DNA of 64,000 bases from assembly GCA_902519235.1 (NCBI GenBank), contig CABYJE010000002.1:1-64000 (forward strand), in the 5' to 3' direction. Below are positions 49,409 through 58,640 of this stretch, piece after piece (the first letter of the stretch is position 1; each line of letters starts with the position of its first letter). Source of the DNA: an uncultured Prochlorococcus sp. (lineage in GTDB: Bacteria; Cyanobacteriota; Cyanobacteriia; PCC-6307; Cyanobiaceae). The notes under the pieces are model-generated. The model worked only from the letters and a program-made list of their open reading frames with translations, was not told the origin of the DNA and did not search any database. Position numbers and translations under genes: made by a program.

Positions 49409-49735
49409 ATGAAGAAAATCTTAAATAAAAAAAATTATAAAAATGAACCATGGTTTAAATGGTTAACCAGAGAACTTAATTCTTATGAGGCTTTTCAGGA
49501 TTTCGATTCAGGTAAAAATCCACGAGATGTTGCAGAGGATTTTATTGATAGTAATAGCATTGCTATATCAGAGGTTTTCAAAAATTTTGATGAAGAAGAT
49601 AAAGATACACTCGATCAGTTTCTTAAATTAACCGAATGCGAGATGCATGTGTTTAGGATTCTTGAAAAACAAATAGCGTCAAGCAACAAGGTAAGATTTG
49701 TAGATTTTAAAAAAAGGAAAAAAATAAAGAGTTAA
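49409..49735 (+). CDS. WF-WL helical paralog protein, copy 1
   Basis: 108 residues. WFKWLTRELN near the start, a DFIDSNS helix and KLTECEMHVFRILEK. The 88-residue protein at 60172 follows the same layout residue by residue. Soluble and helical, with a basic tail unique to this copy. Function unknown. Confidence 0.8.
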   Translation: MKKILNKKNYKNEPWFKWLTRELNSYEAFQDFDSGKNPRDVAEDFIDSNSIAISEVFKNFDEEDKDTLDQFLKLTECEMHVFRILEKQIASSNKVRFVDFKKRKKIKS

Positions 49736-49787
49736 TTTCTTTTGCGTCTATTTTAATTGCATCTACTAGAGATTGGACTTTTAAAGA

Positions 49788-50216
49788 TTAAATTCCTAGA
49801 AGTCCAAAATAGTATAGATAAATAGCAAAAACAAATATAACTAAAAACGTTAAAACAACTCCAATAATATTCATATATAAATTAATAAGTTTATTTTTGC
49901 TATTACCGGTTTTGCCAAATCCTAACCAGATAAACCACATAATCGACCCATATATTGGGACTAAATTTATAAAGATCCATTTCCAATCTTTTCCAAAATC
50001 TTTGATTCTTCTTACATCAATAGCTATTTGAGGAATGATACAAACTATTCCATAAGTATTGAACCCAAACGTTTTTAAAAATATTGGGATAGTTAGGAAA
50101 GAAATAATAAGATTCGCTAGTTGAACTAACCACCAGTCTGATAGGGATGTGACTCCTTTAAAGTATGTTGCTTTAATCCAAAAATCTTGATATGCATTTA
50201 TTAAGTCTTTAAGCAT
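49788..50216 (-). CDS. DUF805-type membrane protein
   Basis: 142 residues with four membrane helices. The pattern SLSDWWLVQLAN, then DVRRIKDFGKDWKWIFINLV matches DUF805 (xxRRxxDxGxSxWW). Role unknown in the family. Confidence 0.82.
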   Translation of the reverse strand: MLKDLINAYQDFWIKATYFKGVTSLSDWWLVQLANLIISFLTIPIFLKTFGFNTYGIVCIIPQIAIDVRRIKDFGKDWKWIFINLVPIYGSIMWFIWLGFGKTGNSKNKLINLYMNIIGVVLTFLVIFVFAIYLYYFGLLGI

Positions 50217-50275
50217 AAATTAAAATTTCGAGAACTCCACCATATCAACTTACTTTTTAAAAATAATATTTTTTT

Positions 50276-50440
50276 CTAAATAGGATCAAATAAATTCATA
50301 TTATTTTTTACTTGTTTTGACATCTCTTTTTGATTTGGCAATGAGCAGAATCCGTCTTTGCAAATCATCTCTTTTTTTACAATATTTGTGGTCTCTGAGA
50401 ATTTATTGTCACTATTGTTTTTTGAAGATTCTTTCAGCAT
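50276..50440 (-). CDS. Small protein with CKDGFC motif
   Basis: 54 residues; charged start, then MICKDGFCSLPNQKEMSKQ. The C-x4-C pair may form a disulfide or bind metal. Function unknown. Confidence 0.65.
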   Translation of the reverse strand: MLKESSKNNSDNKFSETTNIVKKEMICKDGFCSLPNQKEMSKQVKNNMNLFDPI

Positions 50441-50518
50441 TTATATAAAAAAATTTAATCCAATATTAAATTAATAACTCAATTTATTTTTATAAGCAAC
50501 AAAATTAATATTAATTAT

Positions 50519-50614
50519 TTACTTTTTTTGATTTGGCAAGTCTCTCCAAAATAGCGCCATTATATAAATGAATAAAGATATAGAACAAATATAAAGTAAA
50601 GAATTTAGATGCAT
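50519..50614 (-). CDS. 31-residue membrane peptide
   Basis: MHLNSLLYICSISLFIYIMA then LFWRDLPNQKK. One helix and a basic end. Only length and form support it. Confidence 0.45.
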   Translation of the reverse strand: MHLNSLLYICSISLFIYIMALFWRDLPNQKK

Positions 50615-50727
50615 TTTTATTTATTAAAGTAATTAGTAGTAGAGCTCCCGTCACAAAAAGGAACAACTATGAATTTGTAGTTGTTTAACTTAGTAATCCT
50701 TCAAATTCTAGTATTTATTAAAGTTTT

Positions 50728-50868
50728 TTACGATTTATCGTTATTTATATCTCTTAAAGCTTTTCTACCTTCTTTAAGGGTTCTCAAGCAAAGCAAAGAA
50801 AGAGAAGAAATAATAATAATGGTAAGTATAATTAAGGAAATATGAGTTATATCTATATTGTTAATCAA
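50728..50868 (-). CDS. Small membrane protein, TTG start
   Basis: 46 residues: a long isoleucine-rich helix (ISLIILTIIIISSLSLLCL) then KEGRKALRDINNDKS. TTG start without a clear ribosome binding site. Confidence 0.4.
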   Translation of the reverse strand: MINNIDITHISLIILTIIIISSLSLLCLRTLKEGRKALRDINNDKS

Positions 50869-50914
50869 TTTACTGAAATTTTTTCAGAGATTGTAATTTA
50901 AAATCTAAAAAATT

Positions 50915-51094
50915 TCAAACTTCAGCCCTAGAGTAAGCAGGTATAAGCATTCCGCCATCTTGGTCATCGTTATCATCATCAAATCCACCCCCTAGAAGTA
51001 ATTCAATGATTACAAGTACAGCCACTGGATAAAGGCACCATAATATGGCTGTAAAAGGACTTACTGAGGAAGAAGCTGAGTAAAATTCTGTCAT
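50915..51094 (-). CDS. Membrane protein with DDxDDQDGG tail, copy 1
   Basis: 59 residues from ATG 51094 (MTEFYSASS); a longer 79-residue form from 51154 is open but less likely. Helix FTAILWCLYPVAVLVIIELL, then GGGFDDDNDDQDGGMLIPAY. The acidic box recurs in the 44-residue gene at 52231. Acidic tails of this type may bind calcium or a partner. Confidence 0.75.
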   Translation of the reverse strand: MTEFYSASSSVSPFTAILWCLYPVAVLVIIELLLGGGFDDDNDDQDGGMLIPAYSRAEV

Positions 51095-51379
51095 AATTTG
51101 ATAATAATCTAAAGAAACAACAATTGTGGATCCTCTGGGTAGTGTTTTATTCAATATTTCTATAAATATTTTTTAAAAACTTTTCTATTGCGTACTAACA
51201 GATCTTTGGTATCTATTGATATTTTTATTCTTCAAAATCAATTTAAATAATAATTTTCTTGAACCTACTGAGAAACTAATAATGACATAATAAATCGCGC
51301 GATTGTTATTTTTTATACTTAACAATAATTGTACAATTTTGATTCAAAAACTATTATTTATCTTGATTTTATAAATTCT

Positions 51380-51511
51380 ATGTTTTCTTTCACTTTTGAT
51401 CCTTTGGCTGCGATATTTGGTATATCAGGAATTGTAGGCTTCTTTTTCTTCGTTTCTGCTGCTAAGGGAACTTCCAGTATCAATACAAAACCAAAAAAGG
51501 AATTAGATTAG
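51380..51511 (+). CDS. Small membrane protein
   Basis: 43 residues from ATG 51380: MFSFTFDPLAAIFGISGIVG, then FFFFVSAAKG and a basic tail. Earlier in-frame TTG at 51329 is less likely. One helix; function unknown. Confidence 0.6.
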   Translation: MFSFTFDPLAAIFGISGIVGFFFFVSAAKGTSSINTKPKKELD

Positions 51512-51575
51512 ATATTATTGATTCAGAAAACTAAATTGAAATTTTAAATTTAGTATTTAAAAGGCTTTTTAATTG

Positions 51576-51746
51576 TTACTTATTCCATTGTTTAGAAATA
51601 AATTCAAGAAAATCTTTTAGATCCTCTTCGGGACAATTTGTTTGTTTTTGTAAATCAATGCAAATTTGCTTAATATTTTCAAAAGCCTTTTTTACTATTT
51701 CGTTTTTTTCAATAACCTCAAAATATTCTTGATCAGTAAAAGGCAT
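51576..51746 (-). CDS. Small acidic hypothetical protein
   Basis: 56 residues, soluble, helical: MPFTDQEYFEVIEKNEIVKK then ICIDLQKQTNCPEEDLKDFL. Two Cys. Function unknown. Confidence 0.65.
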   Translation of the reverse strand: MPFTDQEYFEVIEKNEIVKKAFENIKQICIDLQKQTNCPEEDLKDFLEFISKQWNK

Positions 51747-51836
51747 AATATTAGTTCCCTTCTTAAAATTATTTATTAACCGTATTTTATCTACATTGAC
51801 TTAACAGTAAAGAAGAAAAAATCTTTTTTCTTAAAT

Positions 51837-52112
51837 TTAGCTACCCAATCGATAATGTTTTTTAATACTTTTGGTTACTTCCCATTCGCAGTTAAGTCCA
51901 GCAGGAAACTCAACTAGATCTCCAGCTTTAATCACGTAAATGTCACCGTTTTGGGTACTTATTTTCGCTTGACCTTCAATAATTAAGCAAATTTCCTTAT
52001 CGTCGTAATTCCATTGAAATTTGCTTGGCTCACATTCCCAAATAGGCCAACTTTTTATTCCATACTGAATTATAACGCTTGCACTACAGGGGGAAGTTAT
52101 TAGAACTTTCAC
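51837..52112 (-). CDS. Cupin domain protein
   Basis: 91 residues; WPIWECEPSKFQWNYDDKEI, EGQAKIS and GDLVEFPAGLNCEWEVTKSI follow the small cupin_3 (ureidoglycine aminohydrolase-like) pattern. Canonical metal His are largely absent, so catalysis is doubtful. Confidence 0.88.
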   Translation of the reverse strand: MKVLITSPCSASVIIQYGIKSWPIWECEPSKFQWNYDDKEICLIIEGQAKISTQNGDIYVIKAGDLVEFPAGLNCEWEVTKSIKKHYRLGS

Positions 52113-52230
52113 GAAATAGTTCGGATGTGTTTTTTCATTTTACAAATAAAAGAAATATTTATTTTCGAGAATGTGTATTTCTTTACGGTCTTTTATTTTT
52201 TTTCGTTTATCATAAAAAAAATTTTAATTT

Positions 52231-52365
52231 ATGGATGAGCTTTCTGTATTGTCAATTTCACTATCTATAGCTTCTCTAGGAATATTTTTTTTATTTTTCT
52301 CTTCAAATGATGATGATGACCAAGATGGAGGTAAGTTGATTAAATCATTAGAAAGAATTAATTAA
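52231..52365 (+). CDS. Membrane protein with DDDDQDGG tail, copy 2
   Basis: 44 residues: helix VLSISLSIASLGIFFLFF, then SSNDDDDQDGGKLIKSLERIN. Same helix-plus-acidic-box layout as 50915-51094, which is only 1.1 kb away on the other strand. Confidence 0.72.
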   Translation: MDELSVLSISLSIASLGIFFLFFSSNDDDDQDGGKLIKSLERIN

Positions 52366-52560
52366 TTCCAAGTAAAAAAACATTTAATAGAGTTTTATAC
52401 CCTAAAAAGCCTGTATAAATGCAGCTAAAAAAAATAACATAAACTTCCAATGTGCCGAGTCTTTTTTTCTTTAAAGTTTTCATTTTTTTGAGTATTTATA
52501 GGGTAATTTTATTTAATTTGATTTTTATGAACATGAGTATTTTTTACATTAACTCAGATA

Positions 52561-53433
52561 TTAAAGAATTATTAATGTTAAGCCAAAAAATAAAAAACAA
52601 GTAAAAAATATTATTTTTTTGGTAATTTCTCTTTCCTCATTTTTAGCAAAAAATAAAGAAATTACTGGAGATGTGCTTAATAAAGCCCATCCTACTCCTA
52701 TGGGAAGGGTTTTAAACACAACTTGTTGTAGAAATATTCCTATATTTGTTCCAAGGAGTATTGAAATAAAAAATCTTTTTTGCTGTTTTTTGTCTATGTT
52801 TTTTAAGAAAAAATTAATCTTAAATCCTTTTAGACTAATCAAAAAAATTATTGCACCTAATAATCTTATTTCAGTTGTAAGGAAAGGAGATAAATTGCTT
52901 TGAAGGAAAACCATCCTTGATAAAAGGCCTCCAAGAACAGCACATAAAACAGATAAAAAAGGAAAAGCAAAAATCTTAAAGTTATTTTTTTCTAAGAAAG
53001 AGGAGTTTTCCTCTTTAAAATCGTTACCTTTTCTGAGAATTATGAATAGCGAAATCGTTACTATAATTATTCCAACCCATGATTTAGTTGTTAAATTTTC
53101 ATTAATAAAAAATTCCCCAGACAAAGCTGCCATTAACGGAGAAAGAGTTTCTATAGATAAAGTTTTTCTTGTGCCAATTGTTTGTAGTGACTTTAAATAG
53201 AAAGTATCACCAAAACCAATACCTATTATCCCACTAATTAGTAGTATAAATATGTTTTTTAATGCAGTTGTAGAACTTAGATTGATAAAAGCAGGTATAA
53301 AAATTAAAAAAGCTATTATATTTTTTATTAAATTAATATCTATTGATTTATATTTTTGAGTTTGCGCGCGCCAAATAAAGCACGCATATGTCCAAGATGT
53401 AGCAGCTCCAAAAGCAGAAAGGATTCCAATCAA
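52561..53433 (-). CDS. EamA/DMT family transporter
   Basis: 290 residues, about ten membrane helices in two EamA halves; first half ends FGDTFYLKSLQTIGTRKTLS and SIETLSPLMAALSGEFFINE, which recurs in the second half as PIGVGWALLSTSPVISLFFA. Exports or imports small metabolites; substrate not inferable. Confidence 0.92.
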   Translation of the reverse strand: MIGILSAFGAATSWTYACFIWRAQTQKYKSIDINLIKNIIAFLIFIPAFINLSSTTALKNIFILLISGIIGIGFGDTFYLKSLQTIGTRKTLSIETLSPLMAALSGEFFINENLTTKSWVGIIIVTISLFIILRKGNDFKEENSSFLEKNNFKIFAFPFLSVLCAVLGGLLSRMVFLQSNLSPFLTTEIRLLGAIIFLISLKGFKINFFLKNIDKKQQKRFFISILLGTNIGIFLQQVVFKTLPIGVGWALLSTSPVISLFFAKNEEREITKKIIFFTCFLFFGLTLIIL

Positions 53434-53454
53434 AACGAATAATTTTTAAAGATT

Positions 53455-53553
53455 TTATTTAATAAATTGTGTAAATGCCAAAAAGAATACATAAATAAGA
53501 ATCAAAATCCCTGGTGAGTACTGAATTAGTGATTTGAAATTATTTTTTTTCAT
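53455..53553 (-). CDS. 32-residue membrane peptide
   Basis: MKKNNFKSLIQYSPGILILI then YVFFLAFTQFIK. One helix. Lies on the same strand just before the transporter gene. Confidence 0.5.
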   Translation of the reverse strand: MKKNNFKSLIQYSPGILILIYVFFLAFTQFIK

Positions 53554-53573
53554 ATTTTCTAAAATAATTTATT

Positions 53574-53810
53574 CTAAACAATTCTTTTATTAGTAGGGTA
53601 CAAACTCTCTAACTTCTTTCTTCTTTGAACTTTCGCATTAATTCTTTCTTCTTTTTCTTTTTTCTTGATCTCATCATTAATCTTATTTTGTCTATATCCA
53701 AGCCAAAGTAGAACCCAAATAACAGAAGTTATTAAAAGAAGAGCAGTATATTGACCAGTCATAGGAAAACTGGCCTCAGAATATTTAACGTAAGAAAATA
53801 TTAGACTCAT
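53574..53810 (-). CDS. Small membrane protein with basic tail
   Basis: 78 residues (62 if ATG at residue 17 is used). Helix ALLLITSVIWVLLWLGY, then a basic coil KKKEKEERINAKVQRRKK. Function unknown. Confidence 0.72.
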   Translation of the reverse strand: MSLIFSYVKYSEASFPMTGQYTALLLITSVIWVLLWLGYRQNKINDEIKKKEKEERINAKVQRRKKLESLYPTNKRIV

Positions 53811-53996
53811 TTAATCAAGTTAAAGCATAAAAATAACGACTGCGTTGATTTTTTTTAGAAATTTAAAAATTAGTGAATTACAGCTATCTATGTTGCATTT
53901 TTTTAAGTTTTTTATTTATTTTTTATGGTTTTTGGAGTAATTTTTCTTTGTAACTCCTTGCTATTATCATATTGAAGCATATTAAATAATAAGTTA

Positions 53997-55229
53997 TTGG
54001 AACCTTTTGATTTAGCAGTTGTTGGAGGTGGTGCAGCCGGTTTTATGACAGCAATAACTGCTGCTGAAAATGGAGTTAAAAGAATAATAATTCTTGAAGG
54101 CACTTCAAAACTTATGGAGAAAGTAAGGATTAGTGGAGGGGGAAGATGTAACGTCACTAATGCGACATGGATACCGAATGAACTAATTGAGAATTACCCC
54201 AGAGGCGGAATTCAGCTCTTGGAATCATTTAATCATTTTGCTGCTGGAGATGTATACGATTGGTTTGAGAAAAAAGGGTTAAAATTAAAAATTGAGGAAG
54301 ATCTAAGAGTATTCCCAGCGTCTAATTCTTCTTCAGATGTTATTGATTGTTTGAGAAAAAGTGCTTTATCAAAAAACGTAGAGATATTAACAAAATTTTT
54401 TGTAAAAGAAATTTCAAAAACTCCAGATAATATATTCAATATTTTTAGTCTTAAAAAAGCAAAGGTAACTTCAAAAAATATTATTCTTTCAACTGGAGGT
54501 AATCCAAGCGGATATAAATTAGCTCAAAATCTTGGGCATAATATTGTTAAACCTGTGCCATCGCTTTTTACTTTTTCTACAAAAGAACCAAATTTGGATG
54601 AATGTAGTGGGGTATCGATAAAGGGCATAGATATAGAAATTGAATTAAATAATAAGAATTTTCAAAATAGAGGCGATTTACTAATAACTCATTGGGGTTT
54701 TAGTGGACCAGCAGTATTAAAACTTTCATCAATTGCAGCAAGGGAACTTTATAGCCAAAAATATAAATTTAATCTAATCATTAAATGGTCTGCTTTAAGT
54801 TATGAGGAGTTAAAAGAAAAAGTTAAAAATTTAAGATTAAATAAAGGCAAGGTGAATCTAATTAACAGTAGACCTGTTCCACTATTAACAAGAAGATTAT
54901 GGATTTTTTTATTAAATAAAATAGGTATTGATAAAGAGAAAAAGTGGGCTGATTTACTAGCGGATGAAAGAGAGAAAATGATAAATATTCTAATGAAGGA
55001 CAAATATATAATTTCGGGGAAAGGACCATTTGGAGAGGAATTTGTTACTTCTGGAGGCGTAAAAATTAATGAAGTCAATTTTAAAAGTATGGAGAGCTTA
55101 ATTTGTCCAGGATTATTTTTTTCTGGAGAAGTTTTAGATGTTGATGGGATCACAGGTGGATTTAATTTTCAACATTGTTGGACAAGTGGATGGATCGCTG
55201 GGATGGCAGTCGCAAAGTTAAAACAATAA
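53997..55229 (+). CDS. HI0933-type FAD/NAD(P)-dependent oxidoreductase
   Basis: 410 residues from TTG. FAD dinucleotide motif LAVVGGGAAGFMTAITAAEN; RISGGGRCNVTNA and the C-terminal CPGLFFSGEVLDVDGITGGF are family signatures (BaiN/HI0933). Substrate unknown in cyanobacteria. Confidence 0.95.
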   Translation: MEPFDLAVVGGGAAGFMTAITAAENGVKRIIILEGTSKLMEKVRISGGGRCNVTNATWIPNELIENYPRGGIQLLESFNHFAAGDVYDWFEKKGLKLKIEEDLRVFPASNSSSDVIDCLRKSALSKNVEILTKFFVKEISKTPDNIFNIFSLKKAKVTSKNIILSTGGNPSGYKLAQNLGHNIVKPVPSLFTFSTKEPNLDECSGVSIKGIDIEIELNNKNFQNRGDLLITHWGFSGPAVLKLSSIAARELYSQKYKFNLIIKWSALSYEELKEKVKNLRLNKGKVNLINSRPVPLLTRRLWIFLLNKIGIDKEKKWADLLADEREKMINILMKDKYIISGKGPFGEEFVTSGGVKINEVNFKSMESLICPGLFFSGEVLDVDGITGGFNFQHCWTSGWIAGMAVAKLKQ

Positions 55230-55345
55230 GTAACTAATTAATAAGTAACAAATCAATAAGTTTATCTTTTTTTTATTAAGTATTAGACGGAAAAAGTTTT
55301 TTGAAGAAACTTTAATTCTAAAGTTTTAATTATTGGTGAAGATTA

Positions 55346-56095
55346 ATGCAGAATCTTGTATCAAAAAAAGAAGACGAGGAAAGAAGATTAAAAGCTTTAG
55401 CAGAATATAGGATTTTGGGAACCAAGCCAGAATCATGTTATGACGATATTACAAAAATTGCTGCTACAACCTGTAATGTGCCTATTTCTTTAATGACTTT
55501 GGTAGACAAAGATAAACAATGGTTTAAATCCAAAATAGGACTTCAAATATCAGAAACTAGAAGGGATTGGTCTTTTTGTACACATGCAATAAAAGAAAAT
55601 AGTCCATTAATTATTCATGATGCTTTCCAAGATGAAAGATTTATAAATAATCCATTGGTAACTGGAGACCCAAAGATTCGTTTTTATGCAGGATTTCCCC
55701 TTAGAAATAGTGATGGTAATAAGCTTGGAACTCTTTGTGTAATAGATAGAAAGCCGGGAAATCTAACTACACAACAATTTAATATTATGGAATTATTATC
55801 CAAGCAAATAGTTTCATTTTTAGAGCTTAGAAAAAAGTCATTAAATCTGCTAGATGCATTGTCTAATTTGCATAAACAGGAAGGGATTTTATCTGTATGT
55901 TCATATTGCAGAGAAGTGAAAAATAAGGAGGGCGATTGGATGCATTTAGAAAAATATCTTTCGAAAATTAGTGATATTAGATTCAGTCATGGGGTTTGCG
56001 ATAATTGCATGGAAAAACACTTCCCAGATGTAATCGAAGTATGGAATAAAAAAGATTTTTTTGAAGATGGTCAAAAAAGATTTTTAAAGTCATAG
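55346..56095 (+). CDS. GAF-domain protein with C-terminal Cys motifs
   Basis: 249 residues. GAF fold at about residues 20-170 with VDKDKQWFKSKIGL and WSFCTHAI; no obvious enzyme output. C-terminal part has VCSYCREVKN and GVCDNCMEKHFP, two CxxC pairs that may bind zinc or act as a redox sensor. Likely a signalling or sensing protein. Confidence 0.88.
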   Translation: MQNLVSKKEDEERRLKALAEYRILGTKPESCYDDITKIAATTCNVPISLMTLVDKDKQWFKSKIGLQISETRRDWSFCTHAIKENSPLIIHDAFQDERFINNPLVTGDPKIRFYAGFPLRNSDGNKLGTLCVIDRKPGNLTTQQFNIMELLSKQIVSFLELRKKSLNLLDALSNLHKQEGILSVCSYCREVKNKEGDWMHLEKYLSKISDIRFSHGVCDNCMEKHFPDVIEVWNKKDFFEDGQKRFLKS

Positions 56096-56182
56096 ATTCA
56101 ATACCTTGCTTTTTATTTTCTAATCTATTTCTAAACAAATTCTTTATTTGGTAGTTAGTATTGTATAAATTTTGACTAGAAA

Positions 56183-56668
56183 ATGTTATTTGGAACGTTA
56201 TTAACAGGTGAAATTGCTAAAAGTGCATTAGTAGCATATGTTCATTATTTAGGAATTATTTTGTGTTTTGGTTCTCTTTTGTTTGAAAGATTGACTCTCA
56301 AAGTAGGTCTTAATAGAAATGAGACGATTTCAATGATAATTGCAGATGTGGTCTATGGTTTGGCAGGAGTTGCAATATTAGTTACTGGGATTTTACGTGT
56401 TAAGTATTTTGGTCAAGGAGGTGATTTCTATACAGCTAATCCTGTGTTTTGGATAAAAGTTTCTCTTTACATTCTGGTGGGATTACTTTCTTTATACCCA
56501 ACAACAACCTATATTTTATGGGCTATTCCATTAAGTAAGAATAAATTACCTGAAATATCTGAAAATCTAGTTAAGAGGTTCAGACTAATCATTACTACTG
56601 AATTGGTGGGCTTTGCAACAATACCTTTGTTTGCCACTCTCATGGCTAGAGGTGTAGGTTTAGGTTGA
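56183..56668 (+). CDS. DUF2214-type membrane protein
   Basis: 161 residues, four membrane helices, with LVAYVHYLGIILCFGSLLFE at the start. Matches DUF2214 of cyanobacteria; function unknown. Stop overlaps the next gene by four bases. Confidence 0.85.
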   Translation: MLFGTLLTGEIAKSALVAYVHYLGIILCFGSLLFERLTLKVGLNRNETISMIIADVVYGLAGVAILVTGILRVKYFGQGGDFYTANPVFWIKVSLYILVGLLSLYPTTTYILWAIPLSKNKLPEISENLVKRFRLIITTELVGFATIPLFATLMARGVGLG

Positions 56669-57207
56669 AAAATTTATTTCTAGAAAGAAATTGTTTAATA
56701 AGTGCCAACAAACTATATAGATGGAGTTTAAGTTATAAGATTTCTAAATCTAAAAAAGAGATTATTTTTATTGGTTTAAATCCCTCATTATCGGATGAAG
56801 TTTTCTTGGACAACACAACAAAAAAGATAATTAAAATCTCGAAAAATAATAATTATGGCACAGTTAAATTAATCAATTTATTTGCTCTTATTTCAAGTAA
56901 TCCAGGAAGACTCTTTAATCACAAAAACCCTGTTGGGTATTTAAACAATAATCATATTTATAAAAACTTAAAACACTGGTCTGAAAATAAAAATTGTGAT
57001 TTATGGTTAGGTTGGGGTAACAAAGGGAAATTTCTAGATAGAAATAAAAGAATATTAAAAAAAATAATGCAATATAACTCAATCAGAAAAAATAATTTTG
57101 ATAATCCTCTTGGACCGCTTTTGATTAAGAAAACAATCAAAGATAATCCAATACATCCTCTATACTGTTCTGATAATTCCATTCTCAAAGATTTAAAAAG
57201 TATTTGA
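56665..57207 (+). CDS. DUF1643 family protein
   Basis: 180 residues from TTG in a four-base overlap with the DUF2214 gene. IIFIGLNPSLSDEVFLDNTT and NCDLWLGWGNKGKF fit DUF1643. Function unknown; some relatives sit near DNA-processing genes. Confidence 0.85.
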   Translation: MKNLFLERNCLISANKLYRWSLSYKISKSKKEIIFIGLNPSLSDEVFLDNTTKKIIKISKNNNYGTVKLINLFALISSNPGRLFNHKNPVGYLNNNHIYKNLKHWSENKNCDLWLGWGNKGKFLDRNKRILKKIMQYNSIRKNNFDNPLGPLLIKKTIKDNPIHPLYCSDNSILKDLKSI

Positions 57208-57272
57208 TGCAAAGGTTTAAGAGGCAATTAATTTAAACTTATGTTAAAATAACTTTAAGAACGGGTTAAATT

Positions 57273-57401
57273 ATGAGTAACACAAAGCAACTGCAAAAAC
57301 TTAAAAACTTAAATGTAAAAGCAGAAAAATGCCTTACAAGAGATGAAGCACAAAAAATATTGATAAAGGCTAATAAGGCTCAGAGTAAAATAAATTTTTA
57401 A
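57273..57401 (+). CDS. Small basic hypothetical protein
   Basis: 42 residues: MSNTKQLQKLKNLNVKAEKC then a Lys-rich helix. Soluble. Clean frame in the gap before pirin. Function unknown. Confidence 0.55.
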   Translation: MSNTKQLQKLKNLNVKAEKCLTRDEAQKILIKANKAQSKINF

Positions 57402-57494
57402 ATTTGATATTTGCTTTTTTAGGAATAATTTATCAAAAAAATTTTACAAATATTTTTCTAATTATTTAGAATCTTTTTATTCTATTTAATTTTG

Positions 57495-58226
57495 ATGGTT
57501 TTTAATATTATTAAGATAAGAAAATCCGATGATAGATTTTTATCAAGAAGAGATTGGCTGCATTCAATGCATTCATTTTCCTTCGCAGAGCATAGAGATC
57601 CAAAATGGGATAATTTTGGGAAAATTAGAGTTATAAACGAAGATATTATTTCTCCTAATGCAGGATTTAATACACATTCTCATGCAAATATGGAAATAAT
57701 TACTGTCGTAACAAAAGGAGCAATAACTCATAGAGACTCTTTAAATAATCTTGGAAAAATTCACAAAGATGAAGTACAAGTCATGTCTGCAGGTACTGGA
57801 ATCTCTCATAGCGAGAAGAATGAAGAAGATGAGAACTGTAAGTTGTTCCAGATTTGGATATACCCTCAAAAAGAAAATATCAAACCTCGATATGATCAAA
57901 TTTCAATAAATGAAAAGTTGTGGGACAATCTTATTTTTAATTACAAAGACGGTAAAAATAATAAGCTTTTTCTAAATCAAAGTATCTCTTTATGGCGTTG
58001 TAAATATAAGCCAATTAAAGAAAAAAAATTACCATTAAAAATCGATAAATATAATTGGATACAAATTATAGAAGGTAATCTTTTATTAAAAAGTAAAGAC
58101 TCTAATTCAAATATATTTCTCGAATCTGGAGATGGCTTGGGTTTTGAAGTTAATTATTATGATGATGTTTCTATAGATACTGAAAAAAACTTAGATTTTC
58201 TCTTATTTTCGATGCCTTCCTTATAA
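57495..58226 (+). CDS. Pirin family protein
   Basis: 243 residues from ATG 57495. N-terminal cupin with GFNTHSHANMEIITVVTKGA, metal ligands His-x-His and Glu, and MSAGTGISHSEKNE. Pirins are iron-binding bicupins, some with quercetinase activity. Full length. Confidence 0.95.
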   Translation: MVFNIIKIRKSDDRFLSRRDWLHSMHSFSFAEHRDPKWDNFGKIRVINEDIISPNAGFNTHSHANMEIITVVTKGAITHRDSLNNLGKIHKDEVQVMSAGTGISHSEKNEEDENCKLFQIWIYPQKENIKPRYDQISINEKLWDNLIFNYKDGKNNKLFLNQSISLWRCKYKPIKEKKLPLKIDKYNWIQIIEGNLLLKSKDSNSNIFLESGDGLGFEVNYYDDVSIDTEKNLDFLLFSMPSL

Positions 58227-58239
58227 ATTATCTGTTATT

Positions 58240-58554
58240 TTACCCGTCAATTCCTTTATTAAATGCATTTAAGGCTTGCAAAGCCATATTAAGGTGAACT
58301 TCCATAGCACCAAGTGCAATTAAAGAATTTGGTGATTTATCTTTTAGTAAATTCTCTTTTCTTTTTGATAACTCATTAACTACCTTCTTAGTTGAAGCTT
58401 CCCAAGTGTTTATTAACTCTTCAAATTCTCTTTTTTCGGGGCTTTCTATTTCTGCTAATTCATCAGAAAAATGAGAATCCTTTTGTGCCTTAAGCATCAA
58501 ATAACTTAATTTTTTATGACTTATTGCTTGAGGTAAATTGTTAGATTCACTCAT
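58240..58554 (-). CDS. Conserved helical hypothetical protein
   Basis: 104 residues, entirely helical, charged; ELAEIESPEKREFEELINTW and ALGAMEVHLNMALQALNAFN. No membrane helix. Convergent with pirin. Family not recognised. Confidence 0.72.
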   Translation of the reverse strand: MSESNNLPQAISHKKLSYLMLKAQKDSHFSDELAEIESPEKREFEELINTWEASTKKVVNELSKRKENLLKDKSPNSLIALGAMEVHLNMALQALNAFNKGIDG

Positions 58555-58640
58555 TACTAGTAGTTAATTTATAGTCAAAATCTAACTAATTAAGTGAATA
58601 TTTGCTAGAGGGGGGACGGTTGTGATGACCGACCAGAAAA

